Notes: generated by a model from the letters alone, not told the origin. A stretch of 64,000 nucleotides of DNA from Branchiostoma floridae (GCF_000003815.2 NC_049991.1:5551822-5615821); one strand, 5' to 3'. Shown: positions 1-12,825, numbered from the stretch's first letter. Numbers and translations are program-made.

Positions 1-279
1 GCCAACTTTAAGTAGGACTTACTTATCCCGCCGTAGGATCTGCTTGGAGATTACACTCACGCAGACTTCTTGTCTTGTTGTCTATGAAAGACAGACGCAC
101 ATACCAGCCTGATAAGAACTTAAAGAAGAACGCAAAGAAAACGTTAAATGTACACAAATGGTGTGTTCTTTTATATCATACGTTTTGTTCCCGAAAGCTG
201 CCCGGCCGGGCCCCGGTTTGGAAATGTGATGTAGGCCATAGCAACAGAACGCAAGACTTCTTGTCTTGTTGTCTAAAAC

Positions 280-489
280 TACTCTCCAAGCAGAGGTAGG
301 GCTCCGGCTGTTATTTAAACGTTTTTATAGTCCTTTTTATCGGGCATATCTAGTTTGGCCTTTTTCTTGAAATACCTCAGCCAGATAGGTTTTGACACAG
401 CAAGTTATAATAAAAAATAGAAAGCCGAAAAAAACGACTAAAAAAAGGTTAAAAAAACAGCCGGAGCCTAACCTCTGCTTGGGGAGTAG
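280..489. mobile_element. hAT-like MITE, family A copy 1
   Basis: Terminal inverted repeats of about 32 bp (left begins TACTCTCCAAGCAGAGG, right is its near-complement ending CCTCTGCTTGGGGAGTAG). It is flanked by 8-bp direct repeats, TCTAAAAC at 272-279 and TCTAAGAC at 490-497 (7 of 8 match). There is no coding capacity. A second copy lies at 13851-14039 and a left half at 12826-12938. The 8-bp duplication suggests hAT; the transposase source is not in the window. Confidence 0.75.
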
Positions 490-517
490 TCTAAGACCAC
501 CGTACACCACACCTGCC

Positions 518-706
518 TAGTCTCCAAGCAGACCCAACGGTGCCTTAGAAATAGTATCAAAGCTGGCCAGGGACTTAGTATAGCGGCACCAGGTGCCCGT
601 TTGACTCCCTTAGCCGGCTACTAGAGTATCTCCCCTTGGCCGGCTATACTCTTTGCCAGCTTTGATATATTATCTCTAAGGCACCGATGGGTCTGCTTGG
701 AGACTA
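518..706. mobile_element. hAT-like MITE with exact 8-bp TSD
   Basis: A 189-bp element with ~50-bp imperfect TIRs (TAGTCTCCAAGCAGACCC at the left, its complement at the right). It is flanked by an exact 8-bp duplication CACCTGCC at 510-517 and 707-714. The TIR start resembles the neighbouring element at 280-489 (TCTCCAAGCAGA), so the two are probably mobilised by related transposases. The interior is non-coding. Confidence 0.85.
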
Positions 707-3700
707 CACCTGCCCCGGTAAGATGGATAGCACAACGATGTGCATTTTGGGAAGACTTCACCCCACACTAATCGGTGTCATGTCAGGGTCGGTCAGCTGA
801 ATTTTCTTGACTGCTTCTTTTGCAGCAAAAGGTCGATTCATCACAATTACGCCGTGACCACAACACCCTCTGGTCACGGCCGGCAAAAGAACAACTGTGT
901 ACAAAATGTGGTCGATGGATCGTTCTGAAGATATATGCTGTTCTGTTTGGCACGGGTAGGTATGAGATGACAGAGAAAAGTAGGGAAATAGACATTTTGG
1001 TAATAACAAGATGCTTCACTTGTAGGATTTTGTCCCTGTTTCATTCTGGAGGCCCGAGGCCAAACCACATCAAAAGTTGATTGTCGGCGCCTAGTTGTTT
1101 TCACCTAAAGGTCCATTATGTAACGTTAGGACAATTTGGGAGACAGATTTTCCAACCATTTCTTGGCATAGTAAGTTGAAACAGCACTAGATCTTGCAAA
1201 CAAATATCTATATATAAATATACCATAGCGCCATACAAACTGTGATCTTTCAAACCAGTGTACAGTACTAGTATATATTGCTGTTTAGAATAGAAGGGTC
1301 TAGTTAGAAATGATTTCAGAAACTTAGCAGACCTTTTGTAGTTTGCTTTAACCAGTCAGAAACACAAAAAATACAAAATAATTATGCAAACGGGCTTCAA
1401 AGTGGTTGTTTTTGTCATTCAGATGAAGGTTTCTTTTCTCAAGAATATTTGCAACTTGAAGCCAAAATGTTACATAATGAGCCTTTGAAAGTCGGTGTCC
1501 GAAAATCCGCTGTTTTCATTCTTGTGTTTTTGCCTGTCTGTGTACTAGCAGTGAGAGAAATGATGAGGACCAGCCTTGACTAGCCTGATTAAATCTCGCT
1601 TATAGCAGCCCGCCAAACATCCGCCGGCCCACGGGGAGGGGCCAGTTAGAGCCCTGGACAGCGGAGTTTGTGTTACACAGACTAAGCCTTGACTTGGCTT
1701 GAGGGGTCACCATGCTAGCTGTCACACGGTATCCCCTCTATAACGAGCCCAGAAGGCTGCCGGGTCCCCTCTCTGTAGGGTTTGATCCCCAATTCTCCTC
1801 CGTTCTTTGTCACGACGTCCACGAGACTTTCCACCCTATTCACTCTCTTAAAGCTCTCATGATGGAACTTAATTGCCAAGTTGGACGGCAAAATTGGTGC
1901 GCCTTCTGTGGTGTAAGTATGGGTTGTCGTGGCGGATTCGTCGGTGTTCTATTCAAGACGAAACACACACTGTTCGACACAAGTTGGCCTCCGGCCTTCG
2001 GCTTTCACCGAAGAAAAAAGACGAGAAATGAAACGCGAAGACAAAGATAAAGCATCTAAGACGGTAAAGCTGTGTTCTGGCAGCTTACGAGATCCCGAGG
2101 TATCAGCTATCCACCCCTATGGGGGAACTATGCCTCTTCCCGGCTTTGTTATTGGCAACGTCTGGTGCGTTTTGTGACAACTGACATTCGAACGCCTCAA
2201 AGCATGTCAAATGGTATGTAACATCTGCAACTTGTACAGACAAACGTTCTGATTCTGACGAAACTATGTCTGAAATCTGAATCCTTTCTTTCTGTCTTAG
2301 ATATTAGAAGGACGTAGAAAGGGTGGGGTGTGCAAGAAAAAAGTGCCTGGAAGCACTGTGATTTAATATCTTTTGTGGCACCTGACGACCAGATAAAAGG
2401 CGCGCACGAGAGCCTTTACTTACAAACAAAGCCTCTCTCCGACTGATTACCGACAGTGCTTGAGGCCATTTTGGCGGGAACAAAGGGAGAAAAGTCGTCT
2501 GAGAAAGAAGTTGCTGGGCAAGTCTTTTCAGCGGGCGTTCTCGTCAGTGTGCCGGCTTTGCGCCCAGCACGCGCAGGGGAGGGGTCTGAATAGAAGTTAG
2601 AACATGGGGAATCGTCTGCCGTGGGAAGGGCGGGCACAGACGCGGGAGGGCGCGTGGGAAAGCGGGACTGACAGAGAAACACCTGCTCGCCCTTTTGTCC
2701 ACGGATTTCCACCGCGCGTGCGGACAGCATGGGTCGATCGGCACAGTTTATTTTCATTTCCACACAAATGGGCCAAATTAGATTTTATCATCGAGTAATT
2801 ACATCGCTGGCGCGAATGAAACTGCAGTCAAGACGTTTAAAACTGTAAACACCGCCTTTGAAATCGTTTGTGTGTGTGCATACGGGTTGTTTTCTGTCAG
2901 GGATAAATGGCGCCAAAATGAACGGACAGCCGAGGGCGGTGATCTGGGAACGAGGTACGACACAAAACGTCCGAAATGGAGAGAATGTAAAACATGCGAT
3001 CCCTGCGATCACCCAGAAAGTGCCAATGGCGCGAAAAAAGAATGTTTCCCCAATTATTTCAGCTGCGCACATACTCCTGTATATAATTACGTGATAATGG
3101 GCAAACATTATTTTTGCGCAAGTCGGACTCTTGACCAGTCAAGAAACATCCAGTCATCATCACTAGTTAACGTAACTTGACAATGCACAACACATGTAAT
3201 GGACATCGTGCCATATGTTACACCGTTACAGTGCATCTAAAGCTTCTTTTATTCATTATGAAGGCTATTTCTAAAATTTCACGGAGAAATGAGATACTTT
3301 AAGCCAGGATAATGCGGTCTAAGTCTCAACACTCAAGATAATATGCGCGGAGGGGAATATATCTTTATTCAGATTGTAACAAAACAATACATTGCGGACA
3401 GCGAGGCTGGTACTGTGATATATCTACTCTCTACCGTTCAATTTGTTCAAGCGACAAGTAAAGTTTGAAAAAAATTGCCCCAGATAGAAAAGTACTTGTC
3501 CAACTCAAGCATTGCCGTGTCTTTTCTTGAGACCTGTGTTTGCTGGAGATGCTGGTCCGGAACAACAGCGCTGTCCAACTGTAAACAAGTCCTCCAGGAA
3601 AGAAAACACCTGCACAGGTGCGCACTATAAGGTCAACAATGGCACAGTCTCCAAGCAGATGCTAGGTTTGGGCACGTTCTTAAGGTGGTACCACTTTCAT

Positions 3701-5512
3701 CATGATCTAAAAGCAGAAGTATGGCTTTGGCTTGACACCATGCATTTAATTATGTGTGTGTGTGTATGTGTTTATTGGGGTTGGTATGTGTCCGCAGTGG
3801 TAGGAAGTGAGTGGAAAGATTACCACAATGGTCAGACTTGACGGAGTGGATCTATCTAGGAAGTACAGGTCAGAGGTGATATTATAAGTCGTCAACTCTT
3901 TTGTATGTCTGTTGAATGGTAAGATATATCTTATATACATGTGTACGAGGTACGAAAACTTAAAGTTAGTTACAGTACCAAAGTAAGCCGAAAGGGGGAG
4001 GTAAAATCCAATAATTTCTTTAGGTAGGCAAACCACATATCATAACAATTTTAATAAATTTTGTTGTTCAACCATAAAACCACAAACGCTACGAAAAACA
4101 TAACCCCCTTGGCAAAGGTAGCGACGAAAAACAATGTTTCCATTGTTTCAGCATGATCTCTATAGCCCCAGGATACGGGTCCGCTGCTAATCCTCCCGAA
4201 GTCCTTAATCCGTCCAAGGAGGTCTCCTTATCCGTCCGGGTTCCTTCCATCGTCACCCACCGTGAGCAGGCGTCTGACCTCTGACCTTCAAGGTGTCCAA
4301 GGCTGAATGGGGAAAATTAAAGCCGACAGCATTACCACTAATGATGTACTGTAACGTGGAAGATTTCACCACCCCCCTCCCCAAAAAAGAAGTGGCGCGG
4401 GTGTTTTCGGTGCAAAGATATTTCTCTGTGCATGAGTGAATTTACCATATGGTTGCCCAGGTTATAGCAAACCTCTAATTTTGCAGTCATTCATGAGTAA
4501 AAAAAATGTACTTAACCATTTTACAGTTCGACGAAAGATAGTGGATTCTGTCGTAAACGTCTTATTATTTTGAATCAAAGGCCAGTTGCTTGCGAGTAAC
4601 TGCTGTTTGAAGTAACGTATTTTGCCGTCTACTAACATTACGGATGATACTAGTATATATTTCTTTGTATATGAGCCAATTTACCACATAGTTTCCAAGG
4701 TTATTGCAAACCTCTAACTTTGCGGTAATTATGTATTTTACCAAGGACGTTACATAAGACTTGTATAACGTGCTAAATTTTACAATGCCACGAAAGGGAG
4801 TGGCCGCTAGCTACTGAACGTCTGGCCGTTTCCAAAATCCAAAAATTGCTTCAATAATAACTGCCGTTTAATGCAATGTATTTTGCAGTTTACTAACGTG
4901 GAGAACCTCCTCTCAATATTTCTGATGTCTCGAGTTCTTTTCCTTGTGTTATTATTCACAGAAGTTTGCCTTTACCTGCATTTTCCACGCAGGACTCACT
5001 CAACTACTAGTTTAAGTGGACTCAAACGTAAATTTTGCAGTCTCACGCAAAATCAGCTCAAAATGATCTTAGAAGAAAATGCCTTTCCACCTGAGTTAAC
5101 GCTGAGATGTTTGGGCGCTGGAGCGAAAATGTCAACGAAGCCCGTTGAGTGTTTGGTAACGTGATACACCTATCCCCTTGGTCTAATTAACATACAATAC
5201 GCCTCAGGCCTTGAAGTCACTTTACCTGACTATATGTTTCAGCTGAAATGTTTTGCTAGCTGTCAGTTAGTATCAGAGTCTCTTTTGAATATGAAAGTTA
5301 TCAATTGGTGTTTAGATCCAATCAAGAGTTATTGAATCGGCGCGGTTATTTTTTTCTTTCCAAGTTTCTTTGGGAAAGTTGTTTCTTCGTACTACCTGTC
5401 GTGTATCCAATTCAACGGCCAGAAAAGAGCAACGATCGCGAAAAGTGGCTAAATGATTTGTATAGTGTTATGTTAGGTCACGATAATATCAGGTCCTCAA
5501 AGTAGGTAGGTT
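707..5512. other. Intergenic DNA, no gene supported
   Basis: Open frames here are short, lack recognisable protein content and are not joined by convincing splice sites. The segment around 2380-2760 is comparatively CpG-rich and contains an E2F-like box TTTTGGCGGGAA at 2469-2480, so an unannotated promoter is possible. Nothing further could be supported. Confidence 0.5.
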
Positions 5513-5718
5513 TTGCAAATGTATGCACGTGCATTGTATGTATGTATGTATGTATGTATGTATGTATGTTTGTTTGTTTGTTTGTGTGTGTGTCGTGCAA
5601 GTGTTTGTGCACAATTCTTTCTCTCAATATCTTTGTGTGTGAGTTTGAGTGTGTTTGTGTGCGTTTGTGTATGTTTGTGTGTGTGTTTGTGTGTGTTTGT
5701 GTGTGTGTGTGTGTTTGT

Positions 5719-5811
<93 letters not shown>

Positions 5812-5815
5812 CCTA
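5513..5815. repeat. TG/TTTG microsatellite
   Basis: (GTAT)n at the left passes into interrupted (TG)n with periodic TTTG units, through about 5810. Long open frames of Cys-Val across it are an artefact of the repeat. Confidence 0.95.
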
Positions 5816-6424
5816 TTTTTAGCTCACCTCTTGTTTACTTGATCACCAGTGATTCTACTTCTTAAAAGACCTTAAAATCTACAAGATTTTGTGTCGACTA
5901 CAAATCACAGAAAGAAGCAGCTCTCCGTATAGTGAACGCACATGCAATAAATCAGACCTTAGGAGATACTTAGATGTCTATGACGGCATCTACCGTTAGC
6001 AAAATTCTAGACACACCTAGAGATAATTGAGACCTAGTTCAGCCGACCGGCAAATGGGTAACAGGAGTGCACACGGCTGTATGTAAGGCCATAGAAAGTA
6101 AACTTAATGGATGAAATCCACGTTCTCATTATAATTTTCGCCTCATTTTAGAATGAAAACAAGATTTTTAATTTTTTTTGGGAGATGGTCAACATGGCGA
6201 AAAAGTAGCAAAATGGGCAAATATGTTGTGTTGTAGGCTAATGGTTGTACTTGTAGAAGTGACACTAGATAGCTAGCCATAACTGTAGTTATACTAACTT
6301 ATAAGAAGTGAAACTTCATATACCTGAGTAATACAGACAAACCTTTGCGAAACATATCTGTTCCTACTACGGTCATCACAAAAAACGAGAAGAAGTCGAA
6401 TTCACATTGTATAGAATATGGTCC

Positions 6425-6540
6425 CTGCGTTAGTTAGTAAGTAAATATTCCATGTATTTGTCAACTATCATTTTGTTGCGACCTGTACTAAACACAGCGA
6501 GTGTAAATGTACGATAAAGGGCTTCATTCATTCATTATCT
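6425..6540 (+). repeat. 3' tail of a non-LTR element ending in (ATTC)n
   Basis: The pattern CGACCTGTACTAA followed ~40 bp later by CGATAAAGGGCTTCATTC and an ATTC run recurs at about 27350-27485. Both end in short ATTC repeats, typical of 5'-truncated CR1-like retrotransposon 3' ends (inference; no reverse transcriptase frame is attached). Confidence 0.5.
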
Positions 6541-7034
6541 CTGCAGTCTGCAGAGGATGTCATCCATAAAATGTACTTGCTGTGGCCCAACTTGTCGTCC
6601 ACTATCAGCCTCGATCTCCAGCCTTGCCACACAGAACTGTGACGGGCTCCACCTGTCCTGCAGTGTTGGTGTCTCAGGCACGGGACAACGACAACTTGAG
6701 CCGTCTGACTCAGCAAATTTTGGAGACCTGGCAAAATGTGGAGACTGACTTCCGTGCTTCAGTGGGGTCAAGGCTGGATGACGTTCAAACATCGTATTTG
6801 GCTCGGTTTTATGTGTCTTTTGGATGTGCAAAACACAGAAGTACCATTGTATCATAATCATCATTACATGGAAACGTATTGTGTTCAATGTCGAAGCATC
6901 ACGGTTGCAGCTGACAATTGTTTACCTTCCACATTTACTACTGCTGGGCAATGTTTTATTTATTGCTAACTAACAATATTTACTTTTGTATATTTTGACA
7001 ATAATCATCCTGGCATGTATACATGTATGTGACA

Positions 7035-7160
7035 ATACTCCGCGTTTGGGACCGCATTATAAGCAGCGACACCTAGCTGAAGTACCAGTACAGGATAAAA
7101 CCAGTCAATATTGCCTGAGGAAGGTGACAGACGGACATCGCAGAAACGTCAGTTACATAG
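7035..7160 (+). repeat. Dispersed repeat with hammerhead-like core
   Basis: It shares GCAGCGACACCTA and ATTGCCTGAGGAAG...GAAACGTC with a minus-strand copy at about 24830-24950. CTGAGGA, a short GGTG/CATC stem candidate and GAAACGTC resemble a hammerhead ribozyme core as reported for Penelope-like elements. Stem I is not convincing here, so only the repeat relation is firm. Confidence 0.4.
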
Positions 7161-8499
7161 CATTACAGTTTTACGTTATTTTCTTTTCAAAAGTTATTTG
7201 TTGTGAACACTGCTATCTTGTGGTACTTTCTCGAAAAACTCAAGAGTTCCTGATGTATAGATATTCATGTGTCTCTAGTGCTATAAACGAGTGAACGTTT
7301 TTCCGTTGTACACCGTCGACGTTGACAAACAGATAGTACCACCCCTAGCAGAGATACTAGAAATCCGCCACGATGTGCGCTGGCTGAAAATACCGATCAT
7401 GATATCACTTCCCAAGGTTATCTGAACTTGCCAACTTGAACTACAGCGCCCATGTTTTAGTCCATATGGCGCTGAACACCGGTTATGTGATTCCGATCCC
7501 AGAGTAACCCCAGGGTTAGTACAGGGTGGTTGTAAACCCCGCCATGACCTTGGCATTCAGTGACCGTGATGTGATGTAACGATACCGACGTCGGAACCCG
7601 CGAATTGGCGAAAATCCGCAGAATGCCAGACTGGGGCATAAAATACTGTCTGGCGCGCGTGCTTTAAAGTCTTAGATCGAAACAAGATGTGCGAGCTGCG
7701 TTGGAATACTAGTATGTCTACATGTATATCGTATATATCAACCATACAAGTTCACACTTGTGCGTATACTAATATTCAAGTTAGTACTAGTATATGAGGA
7801 CTCACTTGCATAAATGATCCGAAAATGTTAGTACATAGTACATAGGATCACATAGCCTTCTTTCTGAAGACAAGATCGTCTTCTTCTGTTGTTTGAGTGG
7901 AGGAGATGTCTACTAATATCATTTATGCAAATGAGGACCTAATTTGCATTTATGTTTATGTTGTGTGGAGTCGTGGAACTTTGTAATTTTGGGGTTTAGG
8001 GCTTTGGGCGAAGTTTGCGACCGAAGAAGTCGTTTTACGTTTCAATGATCAGACTGCACAGTGGTAGTCTCATCAAATCAAGGTCAAATCCTTGGTCAAA
8101 TCAAAAAGAAGATCGTCTTCCCCGCAAACTTTTACCTGACCTCAAAAATGTTTACACATGTGTGAAAGGGCCATTACAAACGCTCAAAGCGCAGGTTGGT
8201 GCCAGTGGGGAAAATCGTAACCTACAAATTTCATCTATCTTTTTTCTGTCATCTTCTGTACTTAAAATATTTATTTTTCTTTCACCGTTTCAATGTCAGC
8301 AGAAAGATAGCACTGCATTCCAACCTTGGAATTTGTCGCCAAAACAGTGACCCAAATTTACTCTCCCCGTGTCAAGACTTTTTCTATGCTTCGACACTCA
8401 AACTTTCATTCCCTTGTCGTCAGATTTCAGAACTCATGTGTAATATTTGTCACATCTTGGCTGACAGAATATCGCGGATAAATAATCTGTCAGTCATCA

Positions 8500-8706
8500 T
8501 AAGTACTGTAGAAGGGGAAATTTTCGCGGGGATTTTACTCCGTGGTAGGGACGAAATGAAGTGTTCGCGGTGGTTTTAAGTTTGCGGTCGAAAATTTGAG
8601 TTGGTGTGTTAGCGGTTGAGGAAAGAAGAAAAATGTCGTGGACGTTGCATGGTTGTAAGTTTATGGTCATAAACATAACCACCGCGAACATTTTCCACTT
8701 CACGGT
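8500..8706. mobile_element. MITE-like TACTGTA/TTCGCGG repeat
   Basis: Begins TACTGTAGAAGGGG, contains TTCGCGGTGGTTTTAAGTTTG, and closes with complementary CCGCGAACATTTTCCACTTC. It is the same family as 27052-27243. Single ends beginning TACTGTAAAT recur at about 25010, 30860, 38900 and 60330. Edges are approximate. Confidence 0.45.
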
Positions 8707-8967
8707 ATCTCACAGCTTTGAACGCTAGCACGGTATGTATGGTACCTGTCTGTCGTGTATATAAGATAAGAAGACTCTCACTATGTAAACACGTGTAGGA
8801 GTGGGTATTAAGTCAGGCATTCGGAGTTGATCACATTTGTCAAGTCCAGTTTCTTTCGCATGAGTGCACTGTGTGCCAATTATACGGGGCATGTGCCTAT
8901 TATACGGGGCAATTGTAGCAAGGAGGGTGTATGAAAGAGCCTCCTTATTACCTTCGCCAAGAAGGTT

Positions 8968-9102
8968 GTGATTTCGCACGTGTGTGTGTATGTGTGCATG
9001 TTTGTGTGTATGTGTGTCTGTGCATGTGTGAGTGTATGTGTATGTATGTGTGTGTGTCTGTGTGAGTGTGTGTTTCTGTGTGTGTGTGTGTGCGCGCCCG
9101 CG
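8968..9102. repeat. TG-rich microsatellite
   Basis: Interrupted (TG)n with TATG and TCTG units, ending in a CG-rich step (GCGCGCCCGCGC). Non-coding. Confidence 0.9.
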
Positions 9103-9865
9103 CAGCTGACTCGTGCTACTAGAGCGGAACTTCAGGTCTTTATATCTCGTCTTATGATATCTATGGTCATACTTTTTGGTAGATATATCTTGGGGCAGAG
9201 AGTGGTGTAAGTTTGGGTTTCCCTTAGTAGCGGGTTAATTTTGTTTCAGACTTTGAAACCGATAGGAGTTGACTTGCCTCTGCAACGCCGTCATTTCGGG
9301 GTACCGGTATCAAATATGGAGTGAACTTCTCTACTCGGCTATTTCCTCCTGGTTGATTTATTCGCCATCCACTGCATGTGTATCAACTTCTAGTATATTC
9401 CACCCGACAGTCGGCTACCCCCCACCCCCACCCCCTACATGGTATCATCCATTGTCTCCCACTCCTGAAGATCTCTACGTAAAGTCCTGAGCCCACTGCA
9501 TTCCTGAGGGATGAGGTAAGACTACAGATCATTGTAGGAGGCACAAAGAAGCTCCCCCGGGGTTGGCGTAGGGCCCATCTACAGAAAGTACAAAACCATA
9601 CATAAGATTGTGTGCACTTTTTTTCAAATGAACACATGTATCGAATGTTACAGATAACTAGAATGTTACGGTAACAAGAGAAATTATGGATTTTCTATGT
9701 ACATTTAGCTTGACATTAAAGCATCATGCTTAAAATGTTCGTTTGCAAGAATGTCATTTGCATAGGCGTATTATCGCTTTTCAAATGTAAATCTGGACAA
9801 CATTGATATCGTATTACGCAATAATATTGACGATTATCTTGATTAATTACTAGTAGTATTTGTAT

Positions 9866-10904
9866 GAGGGTCTGCATGCTCTTTTGCGTAAGGCGTAGGC
9901 AGGCCTTTTAATTTCCCGTAATTCGTAGCGAAGCTATTTTATTTCACGTAATTCGTAGTGAGGATGGAAAATTTACCGTAAATCGTAGCCAGTGTATTTC
10001 ACGTAAAGCATAATCTAGTCCAAAAATTTTACGTAAAACGTAATCAAGCCTAAAAATTACCCGTAAATCGTAGTCTGGCTTCCCAAATTTCGTAAGTCGA
10101 AGCGTAGTCTACCAGTAAATTTTAGCCCCTCAAAACAAAGGAAATTGCGTTTCAAACTGAAGGATCAAGATTTCAAAATTTTGCCGGACCTTCCTTGCGA
10201 CTCTTTTCACCTTCGGTCAATTGACATGGTAAAAATTGTTTGGGTGGCCTCGCCCTCGAAAACCTTTTTGCTAATAGAATGTCATTGAAGTTAGCTTAGT
10301 CTGCGAACAAAATTTGCCCATCAAAATGCAGGAAATATCATTTTAGAGGGTCAAGATTTCAAAATTTTCATGGTCCTCCCTTGCGCCGCCTCACGCCTTC
10401 GGCGCTCGAAATTCTGAAAATGATGTTGCGAGATGTGACGTGTCAACCGCAAACACCCTTTTTTGCTGATAGAAATTTCATTTAACTTAGCTTTATATAA
10501 TAGCCAGAAAAAAGTAGGAAATCGTGTTTCAGGGGGTCATTTCCCCGGACTTCTCTTGCGACGCCTCGCCCCTACGGCGCTCGACATGGTCAAAATCTGT
10601 TGGGTGGCTTACACTGAGCCCCTAGGAATCTTTGATTAGATATGCCATTTACTTTGGCTTTGTCTACCAGCAAAAATTTCCCCTCAAAATGCAGGAAATA
10701 GTGTTTCAGAGAGTCAAAATTTCAAAATCTTCCCAGCGGAGCATGCCCCCGCCCCTGTCGAGTGTTCCAGAATTTAGCGTAAACCTTGCCGGCCTTTCTG
10801 AATTTAGCGTAAAACGTTGCCGGCCTTCGGAATTTAACGTAAAACGTTGTCGACCGTCCTGAATTTAGCGTAAAGCGTTGTCAGGACCCCCCATGCAGAC
10901 CCTC
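9866..10904. mobile_element. Non-autonomous DNA transposon, 6-bp TSD, copy 1
   Basis: TIRs GAGGGTCTGCATG/CATGCAGACCCTC, with exact 6-bp duplication TTGTAT at 9860-9865 and 10905-10910. Both subterminal regions are arrays of ~25-35-bp degenerate units around a TTACGTAAAACGTA or GAATTTAGCGTAAA core. The centre carries 'CCTTGCGACTC...CTTCGG' segments also present in the sibling at 44323-45948. No transposase frame. The superfamily is unresolved (6-bp duplications occur in some hAT and IS3EU groups). Confidence 0.85.
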
Positions 10905-10918
10905 TTGTATGCTGCAAC

Positions 10919-10958
10919 CAAGGAGGTTGAAACAGGGTCCCCTCTTTCAACCTCCTTG
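10919..10958. mobile_element. 40-bp micro inverted-repeat element
   Basis: 14-bp perfect TIRs CAAGGAGGTTGAAA/TTTCAACCTCCTTG around a 12-bp centre, flanked by an exact 7-bp duplication CTGCAAC (10912-10918 and 10959-10965). The TIR start and duplication length match the 1187-bp element at 42541-43727. Confidence 0.6.
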
Positions 10959-11020
10959 CTGCAACGTATTCCAATGATGTTGTTATATTCTGAACTGAAG
11001 TTTGTATATCTAGATGCACT

Positions 11021-11143
11021 CTACCAGGCTCCGGTCTGGGAATAAAAGTTAGGAATAGAAGTGTTGGCCGACCTAACTCCTCGGGTGTGTTTTCTGTCGG
11101 CCAATTTCTACAATTTTTCTAGCGACCTGTGGAGCCTGGTAGA
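11021..11143. mobile_element. Short TIR element
   Basis: TCTACCAGGCTCC at the left and GGAGCCTGGTAGA at the right are perfect complements 123 bp apart. No clear target duplication was found, so the edges and superfamily are uncertain. Confidence 0.5.
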
Positions 11144-12825
11144 GGCTACATGCAAAGGGTGTACGGTCGAAATCTGCCATCTCACTCAACCAAAATACCA
11201 GACTTAATGAAATGTGGTATACATTATTTCCTGACGTTTTCCGGAAAGCTGGCCACCCGACCAACACGTGTCCTAGCCACAAGTAGCCGCGTCTGTGCAC
11301 TTGAACCCGGGGTCCGGTAACCACACGGTCCGCCATGTGTTGGTGATCATCCCCGGGGAGAAAAACATGCGTCGTGACATAGCAACAACATCTTTTACAG
11401 ATGTATCCTTCATGCAGATGTGTTGTCTGGGTTCACTTTTTGATATCTAAGATGTGTATAATAATAGAAGTCTATTTGCAAGTTCCCGAGGGCTAATTGC
11501 AAGTACATGGTACATATAAACATAGTAAATATACAGGCGACAATGGACAGTTATGAACAATATTCTACAGACTAATACTAGTGTTGGCTATTTCTAAACA
11601 GGTTGGGTTTGACTTCGTTTTTGGAAGCAGAGGGAAACGAAAAGCCCCACCTTTTCTAAGATTTGTGGGTTATGCTATTTCATGAGAAAAAAAATACAAA
11701 CTAGTGGCTTTCTGTTCGTCTGTCAATGTGGGGAAGTTGGGATAAGTCTTTGTGGCTTATAGTGATAAGATTCTTTGAACCAATCTAACCCATAAAGAAT
11801 GCGCAGTTATCACAATGGTTAACGCAACAGAAAACTCTTGTAGAAGCCATGAAATGGAAACAAAACCTCCTTGTTTGAACACAACATTAAAAAAAAATCC
11901 ATAGCGTTGGTGACTATCCTCCGTTTGAAAGCGAAACGATTGAACCAGTGGTTACTAAGGATGATGCCCTCCCTGGCTATTTCGACGTTTTGGTTAGATG
12001 TTTTTCTTTCATAGATTGACTTGTAAAATAGTGGTGGGGCAACGAAGAAAAAATAAAACAAAACGTATCCCATAAAAACACGTGTACAAAATACTTGTGG
12101 TTTGCCGTTTTTCTCTTATTGTAACAAGTAGCTGCTTTCCATAAAAAATGTTAACTCATAAAGAATACGTTACCAGCAAAATGGTTAACTCGCAACAGAG
12201 AAGAAACGGAAACTCATTTTTGTTATCATTCACGGTAAAAGGAGCACAATTGAAAAGTATAATAAACGACTCGATCTTTATAATTGTGAAAGACCAAGAA
12301 ATCCGTTGTCACAAGCTTTCCATTTCAACATACAGACCCCTCGCTGATTCATTCTTGTAAAGCCTACTAAAGGTGTATTCTATCAACATGTCCTGTGCCG
12401 CGGACATACACTCTCTACTAATAGCTGCAACAAATGGGTTATTATACGAACGTTAACTGCTTTCAGACAAGGAGTTGAGTGATGGTAGCCCATTTTACGC
12501 TGAAAGGCATATCAATCTTACTGTCCGTACGGACTTTCCAAATGAAACATCTGGCCAAGTTCACAGGAAGAAAAATGGAGCTATTTAGCGACTTGTACAA
12601 ACAGGAAATAATAGGAGAGTTCGTGATTGATCTTGTAGTACTTGCTCACGCAGCGAGATAAATTGAAAACGTTCTTTACGTATGGAAAGAGAAAGAAGTT
12701 GTTGGAGGTGAGATGCACGAATGTCCATGTCATTGGTTTAGTTGCGCCCCCTGTCGTTTACTCTCATAATAACACCCTGGTGGAGGACAAAATACACCAA
12801 CCAAGCGCAACTGGAAAGGAAAACC
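11144..12825. other. Intergenic DNA, nothing recognised
   Basis: No frame longer than about 90 codons, no recognised protein family and no inverted-repeat element with a target duplication was seen. Confidence 0.45.

Larger units (their letters stand above)
5816..8499. other. Intergenic DNA with repeat fragments
   Basis: Contains a non-LTR tail (6425-6540) and a fragment of a dispersed repeat (7035-7160). A frame at 6582-6857 has a protein-like stretch (around LSRLTQQILETWQNVET), but neighbouring frames are broken and I recognise no family. It may be a remnant of a mobile-element gene. Confidence 0.4.

Noticed and set aside
5513-5865. Cys-Val-rich frames in TG repeats (also 29865-30182)
   Set aside because: Low-complexity translation of dinucleotide repeats.
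6582-6857. Possible gene fragment (LTQQILETWQNVET region)
   Set aside because: Short, family not recognised, no supporting neighbour exons; noted only within the intergenic entry.
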